Notes under the pieces: generated by a model
The model's database searches: none
What the model was told of the DNA's origin: nothing
The model's input: the letters and a program-made list of their open reading frames with translations, nothing else
Position numbers and translations under genes: made by a program
DNA from: Bacillota bacterium
GTDB lineage: Bacteria; Bacillota; Clostridia; Lachnospirales; Lachnospiraceae
Direction: 5' to 3'
Length of the DNA stretch: 44,693 bases
NCBI GenBank assembly: GCA_023415475.1
Contig: JAEZKL010000163.1
Coordinates: 1-44,693 of the forward strand
Shown: positions 1 to 8,656 of the stretch, piece after piece
How the letters are laid out: each line of letters begins with the position of its first letter
Numbering within the stretch: position 1 is the first letter of the stretch

Positions 1-41
1 ACCCAGTTATGGCGAGAGGAAGCATTGATGAGGAGAAAATA

Positions 42-287
42 ATGATGAAGCAATTAGATGTAAATTGTGTACGAAATGCTGTAATGAACCAGACTGGTAA
101 AAGGGTTAAAGTCAGAATTAACCGAGGTCGGCATAAGGTAGACGTGACAGAAGGAATTATTTCTGCAACCTATCCCAGCATATTCTTAATCAAGATCCAG
201 GAAGCCGATGACATGCCTATAAGAACCGTCTCTTATAGCTATACTGATGTTTTAACGAAGGACGTAGAATTAATACTTTGCAGTTAA
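42..287 (+). CDS. veg: Veg family protein
   Basis: Small Veg/DUF1021-type protein of 81 residues. Seen: the family signature, a basic stretch around KRVKVRINRGRHK followed by a beta-rich segment ending in SYTDVLTKDVEL. An upstream in-frame ATG at 9 exists, but AGGAG at 31-35 sits six bases before the ATG at 42, so 42 is preferred. In Bacillus subtilis veg lies close to ispE and its product affects biofilm matrix and spore outgrowth; ispE is also nearby here, about 5 kb away on the other strand. The molecular function is not settled for the family. A strong terminator follows at once, so it is probably a single-gene unit whose promoter lies outside the window. Confidence 0.88.
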   Translation: MMKQLDVNCVRNAVMNQTGKRVKVRINRGRHKVDVTEGIISATYPSIFLIKIQEADDMPIRTVSYSYTDVLTKDVELILCS

Positions 288-302
288 GATGAGATAAAAT
301 GG

Positions 303-332
303 AGCTAAGACTAATCGGTCTTAGCTTTTTTA
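303..332 (+). terminator. Terminator of veg
   Basis: A 9-bp perfect stem (AGCTAAGAC with GTCTTAGCT, 6-nt loop) is followed by a run of T. It lies 16 bases after the veg stop codon. Confidence 0.9.
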
Positions 333-432
333 ATGAAATTCCTTCCTTTACCATATCATAAAACTGTACTTGCAGGAATAAGATATGACAGAGGCATTCC
401 ATCGTATGTCCAAATTTAAGGAGGGATTCAGC

Positions 433-2001
433 GTGGATTTGATAAAAAAGAATATTCATATGAATAAATTGAAATGTAAGAGCACCCTGCAGCTTACATT
501 GGACGATGACTTAAATGTCCCTGATGTGAAACCGGACATTGATCAGATTATTACAGGGCAGGGCGAAATTAGAGTAAATGATATCAAAGCAACGAATGGA
601 AAGCTTTTGGTTAAGGGAGCCCTTGGCTTTAACGTTCTGTATCTGTGCGAAGGGGATGCAAGACCGATTCACAATATCTCAGGAGAGATTCCCTTTGATG
701 AAGTGATCAATATGGATATCAGTTGCTCTGATGATGATCCCATTGTCAAATGGGAGCTGGAGGATCTCACAACAGGTCTGATTAATTCAAGAAAACTGAG
801 TGTGAAGTCCATTGTTCGTCTATATGTTGCGGTGGAAGAGCTCTATGATGAGGAAACAGCGGTCATGGTTGAGGGCTCGGAGGATGTGCAATACATAAAT
901 AAGAAGATTGAGGTAACCAATGTAGCAATTAATAAGAGGGATACCTTCCGAATCAAGGATGAAATTATGCTTCCGACGAATAAGGGGAATATCAGTTCCT
1001 TACTCTTTTCCGACATGGACCTTAGCAATGTGGAGGTAAGACTTCTCGATGATAAATTCACAATTAAGGGTGAATTACCGGTATTCATCTTTTATACCAC
1101 CGAGGATGAAGAGAATCCGATGGAATACTTTGAAACCGAGGTACCCTTTAGCGGGACAATTGAATGCAATGGTTGTACAGAGGAAATGATTGAGGACATC
1201 ACCTTCAGCATTGCCAGCAAAAGTCTTGAAGTAAAGCCGGATGCAGATGGTGAGTCCAGAATTCTCGACCTTGAGGTTATCCTTGACCTTGGTGTTAAGG
1301 TATATGAAACCTGTGAACCGGAGATTCTTTGCGATATCTATAGCCCACTTAAGGAAATTACTCCGATTATCCGGAATGCGGACTATGAGAATCTGGTAAT
1401 TAAGAATAACAGCAAATATCGTATCGCAGATCGTATCAGGGTTACCGATGAACAGCCAAGAATACTGCAGATCTGTCATGCAGGCGGAAATATACAGATC
1501 GATGATGTGGTCGCAGAGGGCACAGAGCTTCAGGTTGAAGGTGTGATTGAAGTAAATATTTTGTATATCTCAGAGGATGACCGCAGACCAATGAACTCAA
1601 TAAAGGGGATTATTCCATTTTCACAGGTTATTGAGCTTAAAGGGATGAAGCCGGGCAGTAATTATGAGGTTAAGCCTTGTATCGACCAGCTGAGCGTAAT
1701 GATGCTGGACAGCGAGGAAATTGAGGTCAAGGCTACGATCAATCTGAATACGATTGTATTTGATGTTATCACCGAAGCAATCATTACCGATGTAGTAGTG
1801 AATGACTTGGATATGGAGAAGCTGCAGGCAATGCCGGGAATCATCGGTTATGTAGTTAAGAGAAATGATACCTTGTGGAATATAGCCAAGAAATATTATA
1901 CCACGGTGGATAACATCATGGTGGTGAACGAGCTGGAGGACGACAGGATTAAGGAAGGCGATAAGCTGATTATAATGAAGAAGGTAGAAACTGTTATTTA
2001 G
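433..2001 (+). CDS. SPOCS (DUF3794) repeat protein with C-terminal LysM
   Basis: Protein of 522 residues with repeated SPOCS/DUF3794 domains (the type found in spore coat and morphogenetic proteins) and one LysM domain at about residues 472-516 (GYVVKRNDTLWNIAKKYY). The N-terminus, with TLDDDLNVPDVKPDI, is the family's conserved opening. The reading frame extends up to an ATG at 385, but AAGGAGG at 418-424 lies eight bases before the GTG at 433, and GTG gives the usual N-terminus, so GTG is preferred. No signal peptide or membrane segment is seen. LysM implies binding to peptidoglycan or cortex; an association with the forespore or coat is inferred from the family. It ends in TAG and is followed by a terminator. 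Confidence 0.85.
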   Translation: MDLIKKNIHMNKLKCKSTLQLTLDDDLNVPDVKPDIDQIITGQGEIRVNDIKATNGKLLVKGALGFNVLYLCEGDARPIHNISGEIPFDEVINMDISCSDDDPIVKWELEDLTTGLINSRKLSVKSIVRLYVAVEELYDEETAVMVEGSEDVQYINKKIEVTNVAINKRDTFRIKDEIMLPTNKGNISSLLFSDMDLSNVEVRLLDDKFTIKGELPVFIFYTTEDEENPMEYFETEVPFSGTIECNGCTEEMIEDITFSIASKSLEVKPDADGESRILDLEVILDLGVKVYETCEPEILCDIYSPLKEITPIIRNADYENLVIKNNSKYRIADRIRVTDEQPRILQICHAGGNIQIDDVVAEGTELQVEGVIEVNILYISEDDRRPMNSIKGIIPFSQVIELKGMKPGSNYEVKPCIDQLSVMMLDSEEIEVKATINLNTIVFDVITEAIITDVVVNDLDMEKLQAMPGIIGYVVKRNDTLWNIAKKYYTTVDNIMVVNELEDDRIKEGDKLIIMKKVETVI

Positions 2002-2027
2002 CACATTAAGTCCCATTACAGAAAAAT

Positions 2028-2075
2028 GCCCCCACAATCAGGCGAAAGCCTAAAGGTTTGTGCGGGGCCTTTTTC
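2028..2075 (+). terminator. Two-tier terminator after the SPOCS/LysM gene
   Basis: GCCCCCACAA pairs with TTGTGCGGGGC (10 bp with one bulged C). The stem encloses a small AGGC-GAAA-GCCT tetraloop hairpin and is followed by CTTTTT. Confidence 0.8.
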
Positions 2076-2312
2076 ACATGCTGTTGGTTGCTACTAATAA
2101 TATGGATATTATTAGTACGGGGAATAATATATACATTAACCTGCATGCATCTCTATGGATAAGTCAGGAATAATTAACTCGGATAACTACAAATAATGGG
2201 TGATTTGATTACATAATACACCAATATACATAAATTGTAAACAGGAAAATGTATTATTTTGTAAAACATGATGACCAATTTATACTATATTTGAGTTTTT
2301 ATGACAGAACTA

Positions 2313-2340
2313 TAAACATTTTTAATTAAAATGCCGAAAT
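2313..2340 (+). promoter_or_regulatory. Possible sigma-D/sigma-28-type promoter
   Basis: TAAA at 2313-2316, a 16-nt spacer, then GCCGAAAT at 2333-2340 resembles the flagellar-sigma consensus (TAAA, about 15 nt, GCCGATAA). It lies about 125 bases before the next gene. The rest of the gap 2076-2464 is AT-rich and shows no gene. The match is imperfect and could be chance. Confidence 0.3.
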
Positions 2341-2464
2341 ATAGATCACAGAAATGATCGAAATAGTTCGATAACGATCGCAGCCAAGGAAGGCATAAAC
2401 GAAATGATCTTTACTAACAACCAAGGAGGAGAAATCCCCTACTTAATCACGGAGGATGAAATGT

Positions 2465-3061
2465 ATGAGTGTGAATGGAATATCGAATATTAATCAAACC
2501 TATGAGAACAAAAACGTTGCTAAAACAAAAACGGAGCATACATCACAGGATGAACAGGTGAAAACATCAGAAAACTCAGCCGCTGCAGTATATGAAAAGA
2601 GTGAGCAGACCACTGATAACAAGAAGATATATACCAGAGATCAAGTCACAATTGACCGCTTAAAGGCAGATGCAGACAGAAGAACCCAGAGCTTAAGAGA
2701 TTTGGTTCAGAAGCTGATGTTAAAACAGGGTGAAACCTTTAACGAAGCTACCGATATCTATGGTTTACTTCGTGAAGGAAAACTTCAGGTGGATGAGGAG
2801 ACCAGATTACAGGCGCAGAAGGATATAGCCGAGGATGGTTTTTGGGGTGTAGAACAGACCTCCGATCGTCTTGTGGAATTCGCGAAAGCCGTATCCGGTG
2901 GTGATCAGTCCAAAGCAAATGTGCTGATTGATGCTGTAAAGAAGGGCTTAGAGGAAGCAACTAAGGCCTGGGGCGGAGAACTTCCCGAGATCTCCAAAAA
3001 GACCATTGATGCAACGATAAGCAAATTAGAAGCGTGGCGTGACGGAACAGATACAAAATAG
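2465..3061 (+). CDS. Unknown soluble protein
   Basis: Protein of 198 residues that I do not recognise. GGAGG at 2451-2455 is nine bases before the ATG at 2465 and abuts the ATG at 2456, so 2465 is the better start. The first 60 residues are polar and low in hydrophobics (many K, T, E, S, Q), probably disordered. The rest (about 62-198) looks helical, with a conserved-looking block LRDLVQKLMLKQGETFNEA and a later segment DGFWGVEQTSDRLVEFA, and ends WRDGTDTK. There is no signal peptide or membrane segment. It stands alone between a terminator and a long inverted repeat. A weak sigma-D-like promoter upstream would place it with motility genes, but that is speculative. Confidence 0.7.
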   Translation: MSVNGISNINQTYENKNVAKTKTEHTSQDEQVKTSENSAAAVYEKSEQTTDNKKIYTRDQVTIDRLKADADRRTQSLRDLVQKLMLKQGETFNEATDIYGLLREGKLQVDEETRLQAQKDIAEDGFWGVEQTSDRLVEFAKAVSGGDQSKANVLIDAVKKGLEEATKAWGGELPEISKKTIDATISKLEAWRDGTDTK

Positions 3062-3083
3062 ATGAGTTGAAAAATGTATTGAA

Positions 3084-3270
3084 AGAACTTGAGAGCATTA
3101 ATACATAACGGTGTCCACGTGTATTTCGGATTCCGGACAGTCAAGGATATCGTTCGTAACAGATCGGACATTAAAAGGCAATGTCCATCTGATTCGTACG
3201 ATATCCTTAACTGTCCAGCATTACGAAATACACCTGCGGACACCATTTTATATTAATGCTCTCAAGTTCT
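3084..3270. repeat. Long imperfect inverted repeat (187 nt)
   Basis: The two arms, about 88 nt each, are near-complementary end to end. The outer 20 bases (AGAACTTGAGAGCATTAATA) match exactly, and so do the blocks GGTGTCC, GTGTATTTCG, GGACAG, AAGGATATCGT and GGACATT further in. Transcribed from either side it would fold into one very long hairpin. It lies between two convergent genes. No clear target-site duplication was found at its edges. Confidence 0.9.
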
Positions 3271-3346
3271 ATCTACACATTGGCTGATTATTTCACTATC
3301 TATCTGTGACCATAGAAGTCTGATAGCATAACCTTTCTTTAATCAT

Positions 3347-3430
3347 ATCTGATACCATAAATCTGATACCATAAATCTGAAACCATAAATCTCATACCAT
3401 AGATCTCATTCCATAAATCTCATACCGTAG
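3347..3430. repeat. Six tandem 14-bp repeats
   Basis: Six head-to-tail copies of a unit close to ATCTGATACCATAA. The first two are identical and the later ones drift (ATCTCATACCATAG, ATCTCATTCCATAA). A degenerate partial copy precedes them. Together with the long inverted repeat this accounts for most of the 518-base gene-free stretch 3062-3579; the remainder, 3431-3579, is AT-rich with nothing recognised. Confidence 0.85.
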
Positions 3431-3579
3431 ATAATATATCATCTTTTATGTATGCCTACATCAATTGCTAATTGAATATATCTAAATATATTATCTAAAT
3501 AATATTATCGCATTCGCATCATCTTATGAACCAGTAATACTTATTCACTTTATTAAGTCGATGAATCTCTCCAACATCT

Positions 3580-4848
3580 CTATGTTGTCTCTTCCACGTT
3601 GGAGGTGGGGAGGGGCTTGCGACGGCGAAAGATAATAAGGCTCCCGGCCATTAGGATCGGAAACAGAGTGGCGGCAAGTAATCCGCTTCGAAGACCCATC
3701 TGTTCATAATCCAGTGTGCTGTTCATCCACAGTGTGAGTGTCTGACCGGTTGACCTTACATAGTCCGATATCTTACCGGCGAGCCAGGGACCGAAGGAAC
3801 AGCCAAGATCACCGCAGATTGCCAGGATACCGAACATCAGGGTACCGCCTCTCGGAAAGGCGGCAGAAGTAAGACTAAAGGTACCGGGCCACATCAGACT
3901 GACGGACAGGCCACATAGGCTGCAGGCGAATAAGGAGAGGAGCGGGTAAGGGCTAAATACAGTAACAAGGTAGGTAACGATACACAATATGCTGCTTCCG
4001 AATAAAGAAAGCTTCATGGGAAGGCGATCTCCTAATTTACCATAGATAGTCCGTCCGATTGCCATCAACAGAGCGAAGAGTCCAGGGCCTAATAAATCTC
4101 CGTAAAGCTTCGGAATCCCGAGACCTTTTTCGGCAAAGATAGAGGACCATTGTGACATTGTAAGCTCGCTGGCTCCGGCACAGATCATAAGAATCAGAGC
4201 CAGATAGAAGGCAGGAAAGGAGAAGAGCTCTTTCAGCTTCATCTCATGACCTTCATTTACCAGGGTAAGAATAGGGACATGAAGAAACTGGAACATATTA
4301 TAAAGAGGAAACAGGGACCAGAAAATCGGTAGAAGGAACCATAGGTCACGTCCGATCAACCATAGAAGGAAGGTGCTTATAAACACCACCAGCATCTGCC
4401 CCCAGCAGTAAAAGGAATGTAGTAAGCTCATGGAGGCTTCTTTGTTCTCGTTTGGGAGAGCCTCAATAATTGGGCTTACGATTACTTCTAACAAGCCACC
4501 TCCGACCGCATATAGCATGACAGCGATCACTAAACCGATATAAGGAGAGGGCAGCAGGAGAGGTAGAACACCGAGGCTGACCAAGCCGATTACGCTTAGT
4601 GCATGGGCTGCAACCATGCATTTGCGATAACCAAAACGATCGGCATACCGGGATGCCCACGCATCCGTAAGCAGCTGTGTTGCAAAATTAACCAGAACCA
4701 ATTGTCCAAGTCTGGTATAGGAGATATTATAATTTGTCTGAAATATGATGAATAAAAGTGGAGTCAGATTATTGATGATCGCCTGAGTTATGTAACCACG
4801 ATAACAGGAAAATGTGGTATTGCGATAGGTGTAATGCTTGTTTGACAT
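3580..4848 (-). CDS. MFS transporter
   Basis: Protein of 422 residues with about twelve hydrophobic segments, typical of the major facilitator superfamily. The loop after the second helix has DAWASRYADRFGYRK, a variant of the MFS signature D-R-x-G-x-R, and the second half has a matching loop GRTIYGKLGDRLPMK. The N-terminus lacks a signal peptide and the C-terminus is short and basic (RRRKPL). The substrate cannot be told from sequence; the look is of the sugar/fucose-permease-like side of the family. The start is seven bases after the ispE stop, with the AAAGG of the ribosome site inside the ispE end, so it is co-transcribed with ispE. The gene ends in TAG. Confidence 0.82.
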   Translation of the reverse strand: MSNKHYTYRNTTFSCYRGYITQAIINNLTPLLFIIFQTNYNISYTRLGQLVLVNFATQLLTDAWASRYADRFGYRKCMVAAHALSVIGLVSLGVLPLLLPSPYIGLVIAVMLYAVGGGLLEVIVSPIIEALPNENKEASMSLLHSFYCWGQMLVVFISTFLLWLIGRDLWFLLPIFWSLFPLYNMFQFLHVPILTLVNEGHEMKLKELFSFPAFYLALILMICAGASELTMSQWSSIFAEKGLGIPKLYGDLLGPGLFALLMAIGRTIYGKLGDRLPMKLSLFGSSILCIVTYLVTVFSPYPLLSLFACSLCGLSVSLMWPGTFSLTSAAFPRGGTLMFGILAICGDLGCSFGPWLAGKISDYVRSTGQTLTLWMNSTLDYEQMGLRSGLLAATLFPILMAGSLIIFRRRKPLPTSNVEETT

Positions 4849-4855
4849 GTTGATC

Positions 4856-5737
4856 TTACCTTTCTTCCTTTGGCCAATAGGGAGTAGTTAAGAAGACCTG
4901 CTTGCCGAAGTGTTGATATTTTTTAAAATAGGAATAAGCTTTCTTAGCCATCGCACGATTTTGATAGATACCAAATACGGTGGGACCGCTGCCACTCATC
5001 AGAGAGGTCAGCGCACCAAGCTCCTTCATCTTATCCTTGATATCTGAGATGATCGGATACTCCTTCACTGTTACGGATTGAAGAATATTGTCCATATTTT
5101 TAGTTAAGCCATAAATATCTTTGTTTGTAAGGGCGGCCGTCATGCTCCCGATGTCCGGATGGACGCTGGATTCATTCAATTTCAGATTATCATAGACATA
5201 TTTTGTAGATACACTGATATCCGGTTTTACCAGTAAGACACTGCAGGCAGGCATAGGGGGAAGAGGGGTCAGTACCTCGCCGATTCCTTCAGACAGAGCA
5301 GTACCCAGCATAAGGCAGTAAGGTATATCTGCACCAAGCTTCACTCCGAGCTTCTGCAACTGCTCTAAGGACATTTCGGTCTGGTATAGCTTGTTTAACC
5401 CGATTAAGGTAGCGGCTGCATCAGAGCTTCCTCCGGCGAGACCGGCTGCAACCGGAATCTTTTTCTCCAATTCAAGGTTCAGTCCTTCCTCTATCCCATG
5501 AGTGTGCAGAAACAGAGCGGCAGCTTTATAGATCAGATTATCCTGATTGCTCGGCAGAAAGGATAAATTGGTTTGGATCGCAATTCCTTCCTCCCTGGCC
5601 TTGTTAATAGTAATCGTATCATGCAGATTCAATGACTGCATAATCATATAGACGTCATGATATCCGTCCGGACGTTTTCTGAGGACATCAAGTCCGAGAT
5701 TTATTTTTGCATAGGCTTTCACCGTAATTGAATTCAT
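4856..5737 (-). CDS. ispE: 4-diphosphocytidyl-2-C-methyl-D-erythritol kinase
   Basis: IspE, 293 residues, the normal length. It phosphorylates the 2-hydroxyl of CDP-methylerythritol in the cytosolic MEP isoprenoid pathway. Seen: the GHMP-kinase opening KAYAKINLGLDVLRKRPDGYHD, the ATP-binding glycine loop PVAAGLAGGSSDAAATL (about residues 90-106), and the third motif SLMSGSGPTVFGIY near residue 250. A good GGAGG lies seven bases before the ATG. It sits downstream of spoIIR on the same strand and is tightly followed by the MFS gene. Its position near veg echoes the Bacillus veg-ispE neighbourhood. Confidence 0.96.
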   Translation of the reverse strand: MNSITVKAYAKINLGLDVLRKRPDGYHDVYMIMQSLNLHDTITINKAREEGIAIQTNLSFLPSNQDNLIYKAAALFLHTHGIEEGLNLELEKKIPVAAGLAGGSSDAAATLIGLNKLYQTEMSLEQLQKLGVKLGADIPYCLMLGTALSEGIGEVLTPLPPMPACSVLLVKPDISVSTKYVYDNLKLNESSVHPDIGSMTAALTNKDIYGLTKNMDNILQSVTVKEYPIISDIKDKMKELGALTSLMSGSGPTVFGIYQNRAMAKKAYSYFKKYQHFGKQVFLTTPYWPKEER

Positions 5738-5809
5738 GGGTACCTCCGTGATTCCGTAGATAGTTGTATTCTATCACATTGGTGAACCGGATACAATTCA
5801 TATTGCTTA

Positions 5810-6562
5810 CTATTCAAACAGTTCTTTAATAAGCTTGACAAGCTTGAAGCGGACCTTTACCGGGGTTTTTCCGCTGATTAAGGCATCATACTCCTCCTCG
5901 GACAGAAGCTTTAATAGCTTCTCCTTGGAATTCTCATCTACGATACTATAGGTCTCGTCAACAAAACACAGGGGAGGAAACATGACGCACCACCAATTCT
6001 TCCCCTCCGCTTTTCCGATCCTGACCCTAAGAGCCTCGTAATATCCGGGAGGAAAGGCATAGTTACCGTATATCTTTAAAGGAAAATAACACTTCTCAAG
6101 GGATACGCTTACATTATAGTCATAGCCCTGCCGGCTAATGACCTGCTCGGCAATCTCTTGGATGGAATCCAGCTGTTCGGTTACAATTGCTTTAACCTGA
6201 GTGATATCATTGATGTTTTTAACCTTTGGGGTTAAGCTCTCAACAAGAGCCTCCTTAACCTTTAGCTTTAATCTCTGATCCTCCTCGCTATCGCTGTTCG
6301 CGATTACGTGAAAACGAAGTACCTTCTGTGCTATCCCCTCCTGTATCGAGGTATCAGCCTTTGCGTTCCCGTTAATCAGGCAGGTACAGATACCGGCAAT
6401 CATCAGTATGAGTAGTAGAAGTCGGAATTGGAAGCCTCTGGATAGAGGTTTTCTATGTACTGTCGAAAGAAAGGAATCACTTATCATGGATATCCGGAAG
6501 GAATTGGTCGTTTGTTCTATAGAAGAATGGTCTTGTGTGTTCTCAATATGATTTAGCTTCAT
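5810..6562 (-). CDS. spoIIR: Stage II sporulation protein R
   Basis: SpoIIR, 250 residues. It is the forespore-made, exported signal that switches on SpoIIGA cleavage of pro-sigma-E in the mother cell. Seen: a polar N-terminal stretch of about 45 residues, a hydrophobic signal-anchor (RLLLLILMIAGICTCLI), then the family core with LRFHVIANSDSEEDQRLKLKVK, GNYAFPPGYYEALRVRIG and GKNWWCVMFPPLCFVD. The frame extends another 69 residues upstream, but GGAGG five bases before the ATG at 6562 and the promoter just before it fix the start. The long N-terminal extension before the anchor is somewhat unusual. A promoter of sigma-F type lies 30 bases upstream, as expected for this gene. Confidence 0.95.
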   Translation of the reverse strand: MKLNHIENTQDHSSIEQTTNSFRISMISDSFLSTVHRKPLSRGFQFRLLLLILMIAGICTCLINGNAKADTSIQEGIAQKVLRFHVIANSDSEEDQRLKLKVKEALVESLTPKVKNINDITQVKAIVTEQLDSIQEIAEQVISRQGYDYNVSVSLEKCYFPLKIYGNYAFPPGYYEALRVRIGKAEGKNWWCVMFPPLCFVDETYSIVDENSKEKLLKLLSEEEYDALISGKTPVKVRFKLVKLIKELFE

Positions 6563-6591
6563 GGCTGCCTCCAAATTAATTATTATATTCG

Positions 6592-6620
6592 AAGTTTTGC
6601 CACAATAAGAGAGTTTATAC
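6592..6620 (-). promoter_or_regulatory. Sigma-F-type promoter of spoIIR
   Basis: Read on the minus strand: GTATA (6620-6616), 14 bases, then GGCAAAACTT (6601-6592). The -10 element fits the forespore consensus GGNRANANTW at every position and the -35 fits GYWTA. The implied start of transcription is about 20 bases before the spoIIR ATG. The spacer is at the short end of what is usual. Confidence 0.65.
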
Positions 6621-6749
6621 ACCTGACATGATGGCAAAAGGGCTTGAACTAATAGCGAGCAGGTAGTACAATGAATAGAAAACCATGGATATACTGATAT
6701 TATATAAGTCCAAGGCACAAACGAATCATAAGGGAGGCATTCAGTTAGT

Positions 6750-7190
6750 ATGACGAAAGAAGTATCCATCGCGATGGAAGGGATTCAGAAGGGGCTGGAG
6801 GATGAGCCTGTCCTGACCATGGCCTCCGGAACCTATCATATGCATCAGGATAAACATTACATTCAATTTGAAGAGCAAGCAGAAGAAGGGCAAGGCAGTA
6901 TTAAGAATATGATTAAGATAGCTCTTAATCAGGTTGAGATGACGAAAAAAGGAATGGTCAATTCTGAGATGATCTTTGACTTGAACCGCATGACGGACAT
7001 CGTATATCGGACATCCTTCGGAAACCTGTTCTTTAAGGCACAAACCTCTAAGATTACGGTGAACGAAGACGAGGACAAGCTCGAGGTTATATTGGAATAC
7101 TGCCTCTTCTCCAACGATGATCTTATATCCGAGAATCGTACCATAATCCGCATCCTCCCATCCCCTCCGCAGGACGTAGAGGAAGCGTAA
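6750..7190 (+). CDS. DUF1934 (YwiB-like) protein
   Basis: Protein of 146 residues matching the DUF1934/YwiB family, a small calycin-like beta-barrel of unknown function. Seen: the typical order of an acidic beta strand, a HYIQFEEQ-type strand, MIKIALNQVEMTKKG, MIFDLNRMTDIVYRTSFGNLFF and a C-terminal ILEYCLFSNDDLISENRTIIRI. AGGGAGG lies about a dozen bases before the ATG. It diverges from spoIIR across about 190 bases. In many Firmicutes this family is found beside argS or spoIIR. The mate end is a strong hairpin at 7358. No catalytic residues can be named. Confidence 0.82.
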   Translation: MTKEVSIAMEGIQKGLEDEPVLTMASGTYHMHQDKHYIQFEEQAEEGQGSIKNMIKIALNQVEMTKKGMVNSEMIFDLNRMTDIVYRTSFGNLFFKAQTSKITVNEDEDKLEVILEYCLFSNDDLISENRTIIRILPSPPQDVEEA

Positions 7191-7357
7191 GCAGATTAAA
7201 ATATCGTAGTGAAGGCGATAAGATATCATTAAAAGAATTGTAGAAGTAAAGACATAATAACATAGAATAGAAATAAAAAGCAAATCCACATTACGCAGGA
7301 TAAGCAAATAACCTACGAAATAAATACATGTCGAGAGCTTTTTCACAACTTGCTTTT

Positions 7358-7395
7358 AGATGAAAGAGAAGTGTGATGACACTTCTCTTTCATCT
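7358..7395. terminator. Perfect 17-bp hairpin between convergent genes
   Basis: AGATGAAAGAGAAGTGT, loop GATG, and its exact complement. It lies between the ends of the DUF1934 gene and the capA-like gene, and probably terminates both. There is no long T run on either side, so the call rests on position and stem strength. The rest of 7191-7428 has no gene I can support. Confidence 0.6.
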
Positions 7396-7428
7396 TCAAG
7401 ACCTATTGATTGAATTGATGTTTTATAT

Positions 7429-8601
7429 CTACTTATCTGCTTCCGTCACGAAGCCGGAGTCGTCAATCTTCACATCAAAGGATATTCCCTCCATATAATC
7501 GAAATATGCATTACGCTCTTTCTGATCTGTCAGGATATAGGTCTTCGTATTCTTATTCATAACCGGAAGCAATTGTACCCGGATCGTATCATCCGGATCC
7601 AGATAAAGCTTTACCATTCCTGATTCCTTGGTGGACTTATTGAACCAGAAATTTCCCAGGCTATAAGCAATGGGTTTTCCTTTGTAGAACTCCAGTCCTT
7701 GCATTACATGAGGATGGCAGCCGATGACGGCATCCGCACCCGCATCAATATAGTTCTTAGCAAAGACCTTCTGATAATTTTCGGGATAATTGTTTCTCTC
7801 CACACCCCAATGAACATAGGCTACCACAAAATCAGCATTTTCCTTCGCTTCCTTGATCGATTCCAGAAATAAGGCCGGATCATAGGTTCCGATCATGCCC
7901 GGAGTGGTGTCGGTTGCGTACCAATCCATGGCGAATACTACCCGGGAGGCGGCTACAAAGGCTATGGTTTTATCTCCAATATTAAAGTATACCGGAGCCT
8001 TTGCCCGCGCCATATTCTCGCCGGCACCGACATAAGCGATCTTTGCGGTGTCCAGGGTGGAGAAGGTGTCTAGCAGAGCATCGGTACCAAAATCCAGCGC
8101 ATGGTTATTGGCTAAAGACACAATATCTACACCCATCTCGTTCAGAATTCCTACCCGATCAGGATTAGCACGGAAAGTATAAGACTTGTCAGTCTCCTCC
8201 ACACCTCTGGTGCTGTAAGCAAATTCGTTATTTAACATCATGATATCAACATCATTCATTTCCGTTACTAAATCTTCGGAAAGTACACCAAGAATTCCTT
8301 TGCCTTCCTCTGCGTATTTTGCTACAGGATAGGAGTCCTCATCCAGATTCACATCTCCGGCAAAGCCCAGAAGAATGGGGTCATTTTTTACAACCTCTGT
8401 AGGTGTCGGAGCGGGAGTAGGAGATGGATCGGGGCTTGGAGACGGAGGTGTCGGAGTAGGAGACAGGGTGGGTTCTATGCTTTCCACAAAATCCTTATCC
8501 CTCCCCTTCTGTCGGTCAAAAGCGATAATCAATAAGCCGGTAAAGGCAATAATAGACATGATGCAGATAATACTCAGCAGAATAAGATTCCTCTTCTTCA
8601 T
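7429..8601 (-). CDS. CapA/PgsA-like metallophosphatase-fold protein, membrane anchored
   Basis: CapA family protein of 390 residues, related to the poly-gamma-glutamate capsule protein PgsA/CapA. Seen: an N-terminal membrane anchor (residues 7-27), a Pro/Thr-rich wall-spanning linker (about 38-65, TPTPPSPSPDPSPTPAP), then the CapA core with GFAGDVNL, MLNNEFAYSTRG, SLANNHALDFG, VHWGVERNNYP and GCHPHVMQGLEFYKG. The N, H and D residues in these motifs match the metallophosphatase-fold ligands. The domain should lie outside the cell. AAGGAG before the ATG at 8601 is preferred to the upstream ATG at 8643. No capB/C genes are next to it, so capsule synthesis is not implied; stand-alone CapA proteins of this kind are common in Lachnospiraceae. 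Confidence 0.86.
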   Translation of the reverse strand: MKKRNLILLSIICIMSIIAFTGLLIIAFDRQKGRDKDFVESIEPTLSPTPTPPSPSPDPSPTPAPTPTEVVKNDPILLGFAGDVNLDEDSYPVAKYAEEGKGILGVLSEDLVTEMNDVDIMMLNNEFAYSTRGVEETDKSYTFRANPDRVGILNEMGVDIVSLANNHALDFGTDALLDTFSTLDTAKIAYVGAGENMARAKAPVYFNIGDKTIAFVAASRVVFAMDWYATDTTPGMIGTYDPALFLESIKEAKENADFVVAYVHWGVERNNYPENYQKVFAKNYIDAGADAVIGCHPHVMQGLEFYKGKPIAYSLGNFWFNKSTKESGMVKLYLDPDDTIRVQLLPVMNKNTKTYILTDQKERNAYFDYMEGISFDVKIDDSGFVTEADK

Positions 8602-8656
8602 GTTGCGCTCCTTTCTGTTCTTTCTATCACGTGAATGAACCAATCGGTATTTTGAT

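Noticed and set aside
3084..3270. Confirmed MITE or insertion sequence
   Set aside because: No target-site duplication and no second copy in the window; kept only as an inverted repeat.
3347..3430. CRISPR array
   Set aside because: The 14-bp units are directly head to tail with no spacers and no cas genes are near.
6741..7346. 201-residue minus-strand open frame opposite the DUF1934 gene
   Set aside because: It is a shadow of a gene with a recognised family match and a good ribosome site on the plus strand.
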